Assembly (NCBI RefSeq): GCF_015752205.1
Contig: NZ_JADOVG010000015.1
Location: 28,297-92,296, forward strand
Origin: Polaromonas sp. CG_9.7
Lineage (GTDB): Bacteria > Pseudomonadota > Gammaproteobacteria > Burkholderiales > Burkholderiaceae_C
Reading direction: 5' to 3'
Length of the DNA: 64,000 nt
The notes under the pieces were generated by a model. The model ran no database searches. It was not told where the DNA came from and saw nothing but the letters and a program-made list of their open reading frames with translations. Of this stretch, positions 8,837 to 16,460 are shown piece after piece (position 1 is the first letter of the stretch; every line of letters starts with the position of its first letter). Position numbers and translations under genes: made by a program.

Positions 8837-9215
8837 ATGTCGCCCCCACGGTCGTTCGCTTCGCGTAACTCCCTGCCCCCCGAGGGGGCCGCTGCGCCTG
8901 CGGTCTGGCGAAGCCAGTCCCGCGGCCCCTGCTGGTGGGGGATGTGGCCCCCACGGTCGTTCGCTTCGCGTAACTCCCTGCCCCCCGAGGAAGCCGCTGC
9001 GCCTGCGGTCTGGCGAAGCCAGTTCCGCAGCCCCTGCTGGTGGGGGATGTGGCCCCCACGGTCGTTCGCTTCGCGTAACTCCCTGCCCCCCGAGGGGGCC
9101 GCTGCGCCTGCGGTCTGGCGAAGCCAGTCCCGCGGCCCCTGCTGGTGGGGGATGTGGCCCTCACGGTCGTTCGCTGCGCCTGCGGTCTGTTGAAGCCAGT
9201 TCCCGGACTCCCTGT
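8837..9215 (+). repeat. 105-bp tandem repeat array (3 full units plus a partial)
   Basis: Units start at 8837, 8942, 9047 and 9152, an exact period of 105 bases; the fourth is cut short and internally deleted. Units 1 and 3 are nearly identical; unit 2 differs at a few positions (GAGGAAGCC for GAGGGGGCC, TTCCGCAG for TCCCGCGG). Each carries the CCCCCCGAGGGGGCC hairpin. The array starts directly after the rpoN stop codon and fills the rpoN-rlmL gap up to about 9215; bases 9216-9312 show nothing further. Confidence 0.9.
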
Positions 9216-9312
9216 TCAAATACTTTCTATCCGTTCGCCCTGATGTAGCCAGGGGCTCTCATCCAACCCCGCTGCGGCGCCGCACGTTGCGCCCGGCAAA
9301 GTGACCTAACTT

Positions 9313-10719
9313 ATGAACCAACTCCAACTTTTCCTTCCCTGCGCCGCTGGTGTCGAGAACCTGCTGGCCGCCGAAGTCCAGCGCATCACCGGCATCGAAG
9401 GCAAGGCCTGGCGCGCCGGCGTGCAGCTTCAGGCTTCCTGGCGCGAAGCGCTGCAGCTCAACCTGCACAGCCGGCTGGCCCAGCGCGTGCTGATCGAGCT
9501 GCAGCATGGCCAGTACCGCAGCGAGCAGGACCTGTATAACGCTGCGGCCAGCGTCGCCTGGGAAGTCTGGTTCACGCCCGCGCAGACCTTCAAGGTCGAG
9601 ATCACCGCCCAGCACAGCCCGCTGCAAAGCCTGAACTTTGCCGCGCTGAAGATCAAGGACGCGATTGCCGACCGCTTCCGGCACAAGTTCAATGACGTGC
9701 GCCCGAGCGTTGACACGCGCTGGCCCGACGTGCGCGTGTATGTCCACCTGACCACCGAAACAGTGACGATCTACATCGATACTTCGGGCGAGCCACTGTT
9801 CAAGCGCGGCTGGCGCGAGGACAAGGGCGATGCGCCGCTGAAGGAAACGCTGGCCGCCGCGATGATTGCCGCCAGCGGCTGGGACGCCCAGTGCAGGCAA
9901 GGCGTGCCGCTGTACGACCCGTGCTGCGGCTCGGGCACCATCGCCATCGAGGCAGCGCAAATCGCCTGCAACATCGCGCCGGGCATCAACCGCCGCTTTG
10001 CCTTCCAGAAATACCTGCCCTTTCAGGGCCACGTTTGGGAAGGCCTGCTCGACCAGGCCGAAGCGGCGATCACCGAACCCACCGCGCCGGTGTTCGGCAG
10101 CGACGTATCTTTCCGCATGGTTGACTTTGCCGAGCGCAATGCCGAGCGCGCCGGCGTGGCCAATGCGGTGCAGTTTCGCGGTGGCGACGCGCTGCAGCGC
10201 ATGCCCCCCGCACCCAGCGGTGTGATGCTGGTGAACCCGCCGTATGGCGAGCGCATCGACGTGGCGGGTGTGGCCGGCACCAGCGGCGTGCAGCAGCGCG
10301 AGCAGCGGCGTTCGCAGTTCCAGGGCCAGAGCGTCGATGAATTCGGCCAGCCGCTGGTTCGCCCCGAGCGTGACATGCGTTCAGGCCGCGACGAGCGCAA
10401 CGACCGCGACAGCCGCGAGGAAAGCGGCTTCGAGCCACCGCGCGACCGCTCGGCCAATCCCGGCCGCGAGCAGGCGCAAAACGCCTGGGGCGAGGAAGCC
10501 TCGGACTTCTTCCCGCAACTTGCCACGCACTGGAAGAAAAACTACGCCGGCTGGACCGCCCACCTGCTCACGCCCGACCTGAAGCTGCCGAACAAGATGC
10601 GCCTGAAGGAGTCGCGCCGCGTGCCGATGTGGAACGGCCCGATCGAATGCCGGCTGTTCCGCTTCGACATGGTCGCCGGCTCGGCGCGCGGCAAGCCAGC
10701 TGATGCGCCCAAAGCGTGA
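9313..10719 (+). CDS. THUMP-domain RNA methyltransferase (RlmL N-half / YcbY-like)
   Basis: 468 residues. An N-terminal ferredoxin-like/THUMP region (about 50-160) binds RNA. The Rossmann methyltransferase follows, with the SAM-binding DPCCGSGTIAIEAA at 202-215 and catalytic NPPYGER at 308-314. These features fit the enzyme making m2G2445 in 23S rRNA (first half of E. coli RlmL). After motif IV there is a highly charged insert of about 75 residues (roughly 320-395, rich in Arg, Asp, Glu, Gln and Ser), before the fold resumes at FFPQLATHWKKNYAGW. The next gene overlaps its stop (TGATG). Confidence 0.85.
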   Translation: MNQLQLFLPCAAGVENLLAAEVQRITGIEGKAWRAGVQLQASWREALQLNLHSRLAQRVLIELQHGQYRSEQDLYNAAASVAWEVWFTPAQTFKVEITAQHSPLQSLNFAALKIKDAIADRFRHKFNDVRPSVDTRWPDVRVYVHLTTETVTIYIDTSGEPLFKRGWREDKGDAPLKETLAAAMIAASGWDAQCRQGVPLYDPCCGSGTIAIEAAQIACNIAPGINRRFAFQKYLPFQGHVWEGLLDQAEAAITEPTAPVFGSDVSFRMVDFAERNAERAGVANAVQFRGGDALQRMPPAPSGVMLVNPPYGERIDVAGVAGTSGVQQREQRRSQFQGQSVDEFGQPLVRPERDMRSGRDERNDRDSREESGFEPPRDRSANPGREQAQNAWGEEASDFFPQLATHWKKNYAGWTAHLLTPDLKLPNKMRLKESRRVPMWNGPIECRLFRFDMVAGSARGKPADAPKA

Positions 10720-11186
10720 TGCTGAAGGCGGATGCAGCGCAGGATGATGCAGGGGTCGCGCCATTGCCGGCCGATGCGCCCAGGCAGCCGGTCGTCATCG
10801 ACACCAACATCATTCTGGACATCTTCGTTTTCGCCGATGCCGCCGCGAAACCGATCAAGAAAGCGCTGGAAACCGGCGAACTCGACTGGATTGCCACCCA
10901 GCCGATGCGCGACGAACTCGCCCGCGTGCTGGACTACCCGCAGATCGTGCCGCGCCTGGCGTTCTACCGGCTCAGCGCCGGCGACGTGCTGGCCGCGTTC
11001 GACCGCCACGCCCGCCTGCTCGACGTTGCCGTCAAGGCGCGCCTGAACTGCAGCGACCCGGACGACCAGAAGTTCATCGACCTGGCCGTGGCCGGCCAGA
11101 CCCTGCTGCTGAGCAAGGACCGGCATGTGCTTTCGATGTCAAAAAGGCTGCTCGCGCATGGTGTTCGGGCGCAGATAGCTATTTAA
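10719..11186 (+). CDS. PIN-domain protein, putative toxin component (COG1569-like)
   Basis: 155 residues. The PIN ribonuclease fold begins at VVIDTNIILDIF (D28 is the first acidic metal ligand). Other likely ligands are the Glu in MRDELARVL, the Asp in DPDDQKFIDLA and the Asp in LLLSKDRHVL. PIN proteins are Mg-dependent RNases, often toxins. No partner antitoxin gene is adjacent; the gene overlaps the methyltransferase stop by one base. Its last residues (QIAI and the TAA) are supplied by a copy of the short AT-cored repeat, so the original C-terminus may have been altered. Confidence 0.75.
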   Translation: MLKADAAQDDAGVAPLPADAPRQPVVIDTNIILDIFVFADAAAKPIKKALETGELDWIATQPMRDELARVLDYPQIVPRLAFYRLSAGDVLAAFDRHARLLDVAVKARLNCSDPDDQKFIDLAVAGQTLLLSKDRHVLSMSKRLLAHGVRAQIAI

Positions 11187-11203
11187 TTCATAGCAAACTG
11201 GAA
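11172..11203. repeat. Short AT-cored repeat at the PIN gene 3' end
   Basis: ATAGCTATTTAATTCATAGC spans the PIN gene stop codon, with the inverted GCTAT / ATAGC core typical of this family. Confidence 0.55.
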
Positions 11204-11305
11204 AACTGCCGTGATCTGGTTCAAGGCCTTGTTTCGTGCCTCCAAGGGCAGGAGAAACCAGACCTGCAGCGCAGGATTATCGTGGATAGCCGGCTTTACA
11301 ATGTG

Positions 11306-11335
11306 ATTTATCGTATTATTTAGCGTACGATAAAT
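11306..11335. promoter_or_regulatory. Palindromic operator of the toxin-antitoxin operon
   Basis: A perfect 10-bp inverted repeat, ATTTATCGTA and TACGATAAAT, with a 10-bp spacer, lies 20 bases before the antitoxin ATG. A -10-like TATTAT is inside it. Phd/YefM antitoxins typically bind such sites to repress their own operon. Confidence 0.7.
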
Positions 11336-11355
11336 CCATTTTCAGGAGTTCCTGC

Positions 11356-11610
11356 ATGTCCCGCATCAGCGCCAACGACTTAAAAACCAAAGGCATTTCC
11401 GCCATTGAGCTGGCGCTCAGTTCGGCGCCCGAGGCCATGGTGTCGGTTCGCGGCAAGGACCGGTTTGTAGTGATGGATATCGCGCACTACCATTACCTGC
11501 GCGAATGCGAACTGGATGCGGCGCTGGCCCAGACCCGCGCCGACCTGGCCGCCGGGCGGGTGGTCCAGGAGTCGCCGGCCGCGCACCTGGCTCGCCTGGA
11601 TTCACTGTGA
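11356..11610 (+). CDS. Type II antitoxin, Phd/YefM family
   Basis: 84 residues. The N-terminus MSRISANDLKTKGISAIELALSS followed by VSVRGKDRFVVMDIAHYHYLRECELDAAL matches Phd/YefM DNA-binding antitoxins, with the C-terminal part expected to wrap the toxin. An AGGAG precedes the ATG. Its stop overlaps the toxin start by four bases (GTGA), the usual coupling for such pairs. A palindromic operator sits just upstream. Confidence 0.85.
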   Translation: MSRISANDLKTKGISAIELALSSAPEAMVSVRGKDRFVVMDIAHYHYLRECELDAALAQTRADLAAGRVVQESPAAHLARLDSL

Positions 11611-11897
11611 ATTTGCCAAGACAGCCCTTTTCCCTGGTTTTCACCGAGCACTACAACCGCCGCGCCGCTCGGTTTCTGAAGCAGCATCCCGATTTACGCC
11701 AGCATTACCTGAAGACCTTGCAGTTGCTGGAGGCCAATCCGTTTCACCCTTCGCTGCGCCTGCATGCCTTGCGCGGAAAGTTTGAAGGGCTGCATTCGGT
11801 GTCCATCAACCTGTCCTACCGCATCACGCTGGAACTGCTGATCCAGGACGGGCAAATCATTCCAGTGAACCTGGGTGACCATGACGCAGTTTACTGA
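11607..11897 (+). CDS. Type II toxin, RelE/ParE-type mRNA interferase family
   Basis: 96 residues starting at GTG, coupled to the antitoxin stop. The pattern FTEHYNRRAARFLKQHPDLRQHYLKTLQLLEANPFHPSLRLHALRG, then VSINLSYRITLELL and NLGDHDAVY at the end, is typical of RelE/ParE folds (YafQ/RelE-like). Such toxins cleave mRNA at the ribosome or poison gyrase; which one applies cannot be told here. The GTG is chosen because it gives the 4-base overlap and keeps the full first strand. Confidence 0.85.
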   Translation: MNLPRQPFSLVFTEHYNRRAARFLKQHPDLRQHYLKTLQLLEANPFHPSLRLHALRGKFEGLHSVSINLSYRITLELLIQDGQIIPVNLGDHDAVY

Positions 11898-11987
11898 GTC
11901 CGTCATGCCTCAGTTCCCCGGAGGCCAAGCCATGAAAGCTTTCAATTACTTGTCAAAAACGTCGTTTGCATATATCCGGTGGGCACA

Positions 11988-12016
11988 TGCAACTATTTAA
12001 TCCATAGAAAACAAAC
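11988..12016. repeat. Short AT-cored repeat downstream of the GltB-like gene
   Basis: AACTATTTAATCCATAGAAA resembles the core of the copy at 11172. It lies between the toxin gene and the convergent GltB-like gene. Confidence 0.4.
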
Positions 12017-12030
12017 TCGAACGCCAGCCT

Positions 12031-13761
12031 TCAGGCACGGGTCGCGGGCGCCGTGCCAGGCAGACCGCCCGCATGCAGCGGTGGCCCGCTGGCGCTGACC
12101 GCCGGGCGGCTGGCCTGAAAACTGTGCGCGCTGGCAATCGGCCAGTACAGGCGAAAGACCTTGGACTGCGCCTCGATCGGCCCCAGCAGCGCGCCGGGCT
12201 CGACCTGCAGGATCAGGTTGCTCAGCAGCCGCACCTCGGTGTCGGTCAGCCGGCGCACGATGTGGTGGGCATTGACCTCGCTCGGATGGTTCAGCCCGGC
12301 GGCCTGCACCAGTTCCTGCAGCGCATGCAGCGTGCTGCGGTGAAAGTTGCGCACCCGTTCGGCCTTGTCCGGTACCACCAGCGCCTGCTGGCGCAGCGGG
12401 TCCTGCGTGGTCACGCCGGTCGGGCAGCGGCCGGTGTGGCAGGTTTGCGCCTGGATGCAGCCCAGCGCCATCATGAAGCCACGCCCGGCGTTGCACCAGT
12501 CGGCGCCCAGCGCCATCAGGCGCACGATGTCGAAGGCGCTGGTGACCTTGCCGGCCGCGCCAATCGAGACGCGGCTGCGCAAATTGACACCAACCAGTGT
12601 GTTGTGCACCAGCAGCAGGCCTTCCTGCAGCGGCGCGCCGACATGGTCGCTGAATTCGAGCGGCGCCGCACCGGTGCCGCCCTCGGCACCATCGACGACG
12701 ATGAAGTCCGGCGTGATGCCGGTCTCCAGCATCGCCTTGACGATGGCGAACCATTCCCACGGATGGCCGATGCACAGCTTGAAGCCGGTCGGCTTGCCGC
12801 CCGACAGGGTGCGCAGCCGGGCGATGAACCGCATCATCTCGACCGGCGTTGAAAACGCGCTGTGGCTGGCGGGCGAAATGCAGTCCTGGCCGACCGGCAC
12901 GCCGCGCGCGGCCGCGATTTCTGCCGTCACCTTGGGGCCGGGCAGGATGCCGCCGTGGCCCGGCTTGGCGCCCTGGCTCATCTTCAGCTCGATCAGCTTG
13001 ACCTGCGGGTCGGCGGCATTGGCGACGAAACGTTCTTCGCTGAAACTGCCGTCGTCGTTGCGGCAGCCAAAGTAGCCCGAGCCGATTTCCCAGATCAGGT
13101 CGCCCCCGTGGACCCGGTGGTGCGTCGAGATCGAGCCTTCGCCGGTGTCGTGCGCAAAGCCGCCCATCTTCGCGCCCTGGTTAAGCGCCAGGATGGCATT
13201 GGCCGACAGCGAACCAAAGCTCATGGCCGAGATGTTGAACACGCTGGCATGGTAGGGCTGGGTGCAGGGTTGGGCCGACACGCTGGGCTGGCCGGGCGAG
13301 CCGCCAATCCAGACGCGAAAGTCGTGTGTCGGCAACCTGGTCGGCACCATTGAATGGTTGACCCATTCGTAGCCCTGCCGGCCCACGTCCAGCTGCGTGC
13401 CGAACGGCCGGTTGTCGGGCTCACCCTTGGCCCGCTGATACACCAGCGAGCGCTGGGCGCGCGAGAACGGGGTGGCTTCGCTGTCACTCTCGAAGAAATA
13501 CTGGCGGATTTCCGGGCGGATGTATTCCAACAAAAAACGCAGGTGGCCGATCACCGGGTAGTTGCGCAAAATCGCGTGCCGGGGCTGGCGCAGGTCGCGC
13601 AGTCCGAGCGCAGCCAACAAGGCGCAGGCCATCAAGGTCAGTGCCGCCAGCCAGCCGCCGTCCCACAGCGCCAGACGGGCCAGCGCCAGCAGCAGGCCGC
13701 ACAAGGCCAGGCCAAGGGCAGCGTAACGGACGGGAATCGGGGTTTTCAAGCGCTGGGGCAT
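12031..13761 (-). CDS. FMN-binding glutamate synthase-like protein (GltB domain 2 family)
   Basis: 576 residues. Two N-terminal transmembrane segments (about 10-50) are followed by a full glutamate-synthase-type TIM barrel: SAMSFGSLSANAILALNQGAKMGGFAHDTGEGS, SQGAKPGHGGILPG, VDGAEGGTGAAPLEFSDHVG, and a cluster CIQAQTCHTGRCPTG that could bind a 3Fe-4S cluster. Stand-alone membrane-anchored proteins of this kind are widespread in proteobacteria. They lack the glutaminase domain and their physiological reaction is uncertain. It is monocistronic, between the toxin-antitoxin pair and the divergent SEC-C gene. Confidence 0.85.
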   Translation of the reverse strand: MPQRLKTPIPVRYAALGLALCGLLLALARLALWDGGWLAALTLMACALLAALGLRDLRQPRHAILRNYPVIGHLRFLLEYIRPEIRQYFFESDSEATPFSRAQRSLVYQRAKGEPDNRPFGTQLDVGRQGYEWVNHSMVPTRLPTHDFRVWIGGSPGQPSVSAQPCTQPYHASVFNISAMSFGSLSANAILALNQGAKMGGFAHDTGEGSISTHHRVHGGDLIWEIGSGYFGCRNDDGSFSEERFVANAADPQVKLIELKMSQGAKPGHGGILPGPKVTAEIAAARGVPVGQDCISPASHSAFSTPVEMMRFIARLRTLSGGKPTGFKLCIGHPWEWFAIVKAMLETGITPDFIVVDGAEGGTGAAPLEFSDHVGAPLQEGLLLVHNTLVGVNLRSRVSIGAAGKVTSAFDIVRLMALGADWCNAGRGFMMALGCIQAQTCHTGRCPTGVTTQDPLRQQALVVPDKAERVRNFHRSTLHALQELVQAAGLNHPSEVNAHHIVRRLTDTEVRLLSNLILQVEPGALLGPIEAQSKVFRLYWPIASAHSFQASRPAVSASGPPLHAGGLPGTAPATRA

Positions 13762-13882
13762 AGGTAAATTTATGGGTGAGGCGCCCCTGGCGGGCGTAAA
13801 GGCGTAAAGGCTGACAGCGCAAAGGGCGCGGAAGCTACACTTTAATCATAAGAGCCTTGCCTAAGGCTCAGGACCGAACACC

Positions 13883-14704
13883 ATGACACCCACCCCTGAC
13901 CTTGACCCTTTGAAACCGCTGGACACGCCCTTTATGGAAACCGAGGCTTTTGACGAACTCGACGCCATTCTGGACGACCTGCGCAGCCGTTACGACGAAA
14001 CGCCGCAGTGGGAATTTTGCGAAGGCTTCATGGCTGCCGTGATCTGCTCGCGCCGCCCGATTCCCGCCGACGAATACTTGGGCGTGTTGCTGGGCCTGCC
14101 GGTCGAGGGCGAGGAACCCGACGAGGACAGCGGCTCGTTTGCCAGCGAAGCGCAGCGTGAGCGCTTCGTGGCGCTGTGGGATCAGCGCTGGAACGAAGTT
14201 GCCACCGCGCTCGACGCCGAAGTCGATTCGCTCGAAGACGATGCCTGCTACCACCCTGAAGTCATGGACATTCGCGGCGTGGTGGCCGACCTGCCGCCCG
14301 AGGAACAGGCCGCGTTCGCCAAGGAAGACCTGCCCGCGTTCGCGCAGGTGTGGGCGCTGGGCTTCATGTTCGCGGTGGAAAGCTGGTCCGACGAATGGGC
14401 CGCCCCGCGCGACAAGGACGCCGCCAAGTGGCTCGACGGCGCGCTGCAGGCCGTCGTCGCCATGACCGAGGACGACACCGGCGCTTGCGAAATCTCGCCC
14501 CTGAGCGAGGAAGGCACGCCGAGCACCAGCATCGCCCGGCTGAATGCGTTCGGCGAGGCCATCTGGGCGGTGTACGACCTGCACGAACTGTGGAAAACCC
14601 TGGGCCCCAAGGTTGAAACGCTGCGCAAGGAAGCCACGCCGGGGCGCAACGAGCCGTGCTCCTGCGGCAGCGGAAAAAAATACAAGAAGTGCTGCGGGGC
14701 GTGA
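13883..14704 (+). CDS. UPF0149/YecA-family protein with C-terminal SEC-C zinc motif
   Basis: 273 residues. The YecA/YgfB-like helical domain covers about residues 20-220 (FDELDAILDDLRSRYDETPQWEFCEGFMAAV...). The protein ends with the SecA-like zinc motif NEPCSCGSGKKYKKCCGA, which provides the Cys ligands. The function is unknown; in other proteins the SEC-C motif mediates contacts with SecB or ribosomes. Its promoter region is shared with the divergent GltB-like gene. Confidence 0.8.
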   Translation: MTPTPDLDPLKPLDTPFMETEAFDELDAILDDLRSRYDETPQWEFCEGFMAAVICSRRPIPADEYLGVLLGLPVEGEEPDEDSGSFASEAQRERFVALWDQRWNEVATALDAEVDSLEDDACYHPEVMDIRGVVADLPPEEQAAFAKEDLPAFAQVWALGFMFAVESWSDEWAAPRDKDAAKWLDGALQAVVAMTEDDTGACEISPLSEEGTPSTSIARLNAFGEAIWAVYDLHELWKTLGPKVETLRKEATPGRNEPCSCGSGKKYKKCCGA

Positions 14705-14895
14705 CGCCAGGTTGAGGCGGCGTTTCGGGGGCTGCGGGATGTTGTGGCCGATGGTTAACCCCTTTATTAGGTCATTTGACCCATTGTTGTTGGCTGGTCT
14801 GGATTGCAAGCTCAAGGGGCAGTTTCTGACATGACGTGAAAACGCATTGCCAGAAGATTGAGCAGCTTCTTCATCAACCGCCAGGGAAAAAAATC

Positions 14896-15090
14896 ATGCC
14901 ATCCAACTCGCCAGGCTTTTTGCCAAATGTTCATGCGCCGTCCAACGAGCCGATCAACATCAATGAACCGGAATCGGTGAACTACTGGCTTACGGCCTTG
15001 CGCTGCAGCGAACTGGAGTTGCGCATGGCGGTGGCCGAGGTCGGAACGGGTGCGCGGGATGTCGGGACCGAACTGGGCCGGGCGCTATGA
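14896..15090 (+). CDS. DUF3606 small protein
   Basis: 64 residues. NINEPESVNYWLTALRCSELELRMAVAEVGTGARDV has the conserved pattern of DUF3606 proteins (an EVRYW-like start followed by an E-LR-AV-EVG helix). Function unknown. The ATG at 14896 is preferred to an upstream in-frame start because it begins close to the domain. Its stop overlaps the next start by four bases, so the two form an operon. Confidence 0.7.
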   Translation: MPSNSPGFLPNVHAPSNEPININEPESVNYWLTALRCSELELRMAVAEVGTGARDVGTELGRAL

Positions 15091-15344
15091 CAGCGCGTTC
15101 GCAGATTTCCTCCGGCGTGCTCAATCTCCGGGTGGAGGAATCGTCGCCCGGACTTTTTTGCTGGATGGTCACGCAGCTGTCGGCGCAAGAGCAGGCCGGC
15201 GAGGTCTGCATCGACGCGTCGGACCATCCCTATCCTTCGCATGAAGCGGCGATGAGCGTGGGAACCGCTTGCCTGAAAGCCTACAGGACAGCGGCCGAAG
15301 GCCTGATGTCCATGCTTCCGTCAAGGCCCACCGCGCCGTTTTGA
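15087..15344 (+). CDS. Hypothetical protein, 85 aa
   Basis: Not recognised. The 85 residues show an N-terminal strand-rich part (GVLNLRVEESSPGLFCWMVTQLS) and a helix after HPYPSHEAAMSVGTACLKAYRTAAEG, with no signal peptide or membrane segment. It is translationally coupled to the DUF3606 gene (ATGA overlap), which is the main reason to believe it is real. Confidence 0.55.
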   Translation: MTARSQISSGVLNLRVEESSPGLFCWMVTQLSAQEQAGEVCIDASDHPYPSHEAAMSVGTACLKAYRTAAEGLMSMLPSRPTAPF

Positions 15345-15407
15345 GCCCAGTGGGGCAGCTTGCTGAAGAACTGTGCTTCCCGAAAGTTGCGAGCCTTTGT
15401 AAAGGCA

Positions 15408-15450
15408 GCACCGCCAATCGGTGCTGTGCAAAGTCACTGGCTTTGCACAG
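15408..15450. terminator. Twin hairpins between convergent genes
   Basis: Two adjacent perfect stems: GCACCG/CGGTGC with a 5-base loop (15408-15424), then CTGTGCAAAG/CTTTGCACAG with a 7-base loop (15424-15450). A weak ATTTTT follows. Placed between two converging genes, they probably terminate transcription in both directions. Confidence 0.55.
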
Positions 15451-15483
15451 CCATGAGATTTTTGCGTTGCCGGGGAGCAGGGC

Positions 15484-15975
15484 TCAACACTTGCCCGCTT
15501 GCAGGTAGTTGTCCAGGTTGACCCCCGCCTGACGCTTGACCATGGTGCGGAAAGACGGATTCCAGCCCAGCAGGATGCCGGGCAGCCCCAGTGCCTGACG
15601 CGACCAGGACCAGAAGTTGAAACGGTCGCGCTGGCGGGTGATCAAGCCCGAGTCGTTGAATTCAAAAACGCTCTCGACGACGTTGTGCACCTTGCGCCGG
15701 GCGGCGCTGAAACGGTAGTCGGATTCCCAGTGCGCCTTGCCCCGGCGGTCATCGGCTTGCAGGGCGTTGTAGCTGAGCTTCCAGTCCTCGCGATTTCTGG
15801 CCTGCGTGGCTTCGCACAGCATGCGCCACATGCCGCTGACCTGCGCGTGGCCGCTGAGGGAAAACACCTCGTCCTCGAACTGGACATCGGGCGCATAGCA
15901 GGCGGCCATGGCGTCGGCATCAAGGCGCGCGAAGGCGGCGTAGAAATGGTCGAGCCGGGTCTGGTTGGGATGCAT
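15484..15975 (-). CDS. SnoaL/NTF2-like family protein
   Basis: 163 residues. TRLDHFYAAFARLDADAMAACYAPDVQFEDEVFSLSGHAQVSGMWRMLCEA is the classic start of a nuclear-transport-factor-2-like cone fold; the rest (VHNVVESVFEFNDSGLITRQRDRFNFWSWSRQALG) completes it. Such proteins act as small isomerases, hydrolases or binding domains, and the substrate cannot be inferred. The ATG at 15975 has a good AAGGAAA upstream and is preferred to the longer upstream frame. Confidence 0.75.
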   Translation of the reverse strand: MHPNQTRLDHFYAAFARLDADAMAACYAPDVQFEDEVFSLSGHAQVSGMWRMLCEATQARNREDWKLSYNALQADDRRGKAHWESDYRFSAARRKVHNVVESVFEFNDSGLITRQRDRFNFWSWSRQALGLPGILLGWNPSFRTMVKRQAGVNLDNYLQAGKC

Positions 15976-16202
15976 GGTTTTCCTTGGGGCGAACTGCAGC
16001 GGGCGCGTGAAGAGTGTTTTTTTGACCGCCGTGGCGAACTCTAACCCAGTGGCCGGGCGCCTTGGCGGACCGCACTTTGCCGTTAATCGTTGTGCGCGCA
16101 TTGACCGCCACTTGAACAGACGCCCCGATTTTTCTCTGCATGCACGACATGCTGGTCGGCGAACACCATCAGGCTGAGCGCCTCGGCTGTGTGACAAATA
16201 AT

Positions 16203-16268
16203 TTTGACGCTATAAAAGATATAGCTGTTTACACTTGCGCCCTTTGGCCTGGAGGCTGATTTGATCTA
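16203..16268. repeat. Short AT-cored repeat (well-preserved copy)
   Basis: Shows all parts of the family: GCTATAAAAGATATAGCTG core, then TTGCGCC, then GGAGGCTGATTTGAT. Intergenic, between two divergent genes, upstream of the Mrr-like nuclease gene. Confidence 0.65.
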
Positions 16269-16460
16269 AAATCATCGGCTTTTTCGCGCGCGCAATACAT
16301 GTGCGCTTTCCCTTGATAGCCTGCGCGACCTGGCCAGCATCCAACGCGCCGGATTCAGATTTTCAACAAAAATCACCCCGATTTTTCGGGACAGTTGTGA
16401 TCCATCCGGCACAGCCCCGGATTGCCCGCATTGATACTGAAAAGAGCCGAGAACCGAGCC

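Noticed and set aside
8837..9215. CRISPR array
   Set aside because: The 105-base units are repeated whole, with no unique spacers between short repeats, and no cas genes are near.
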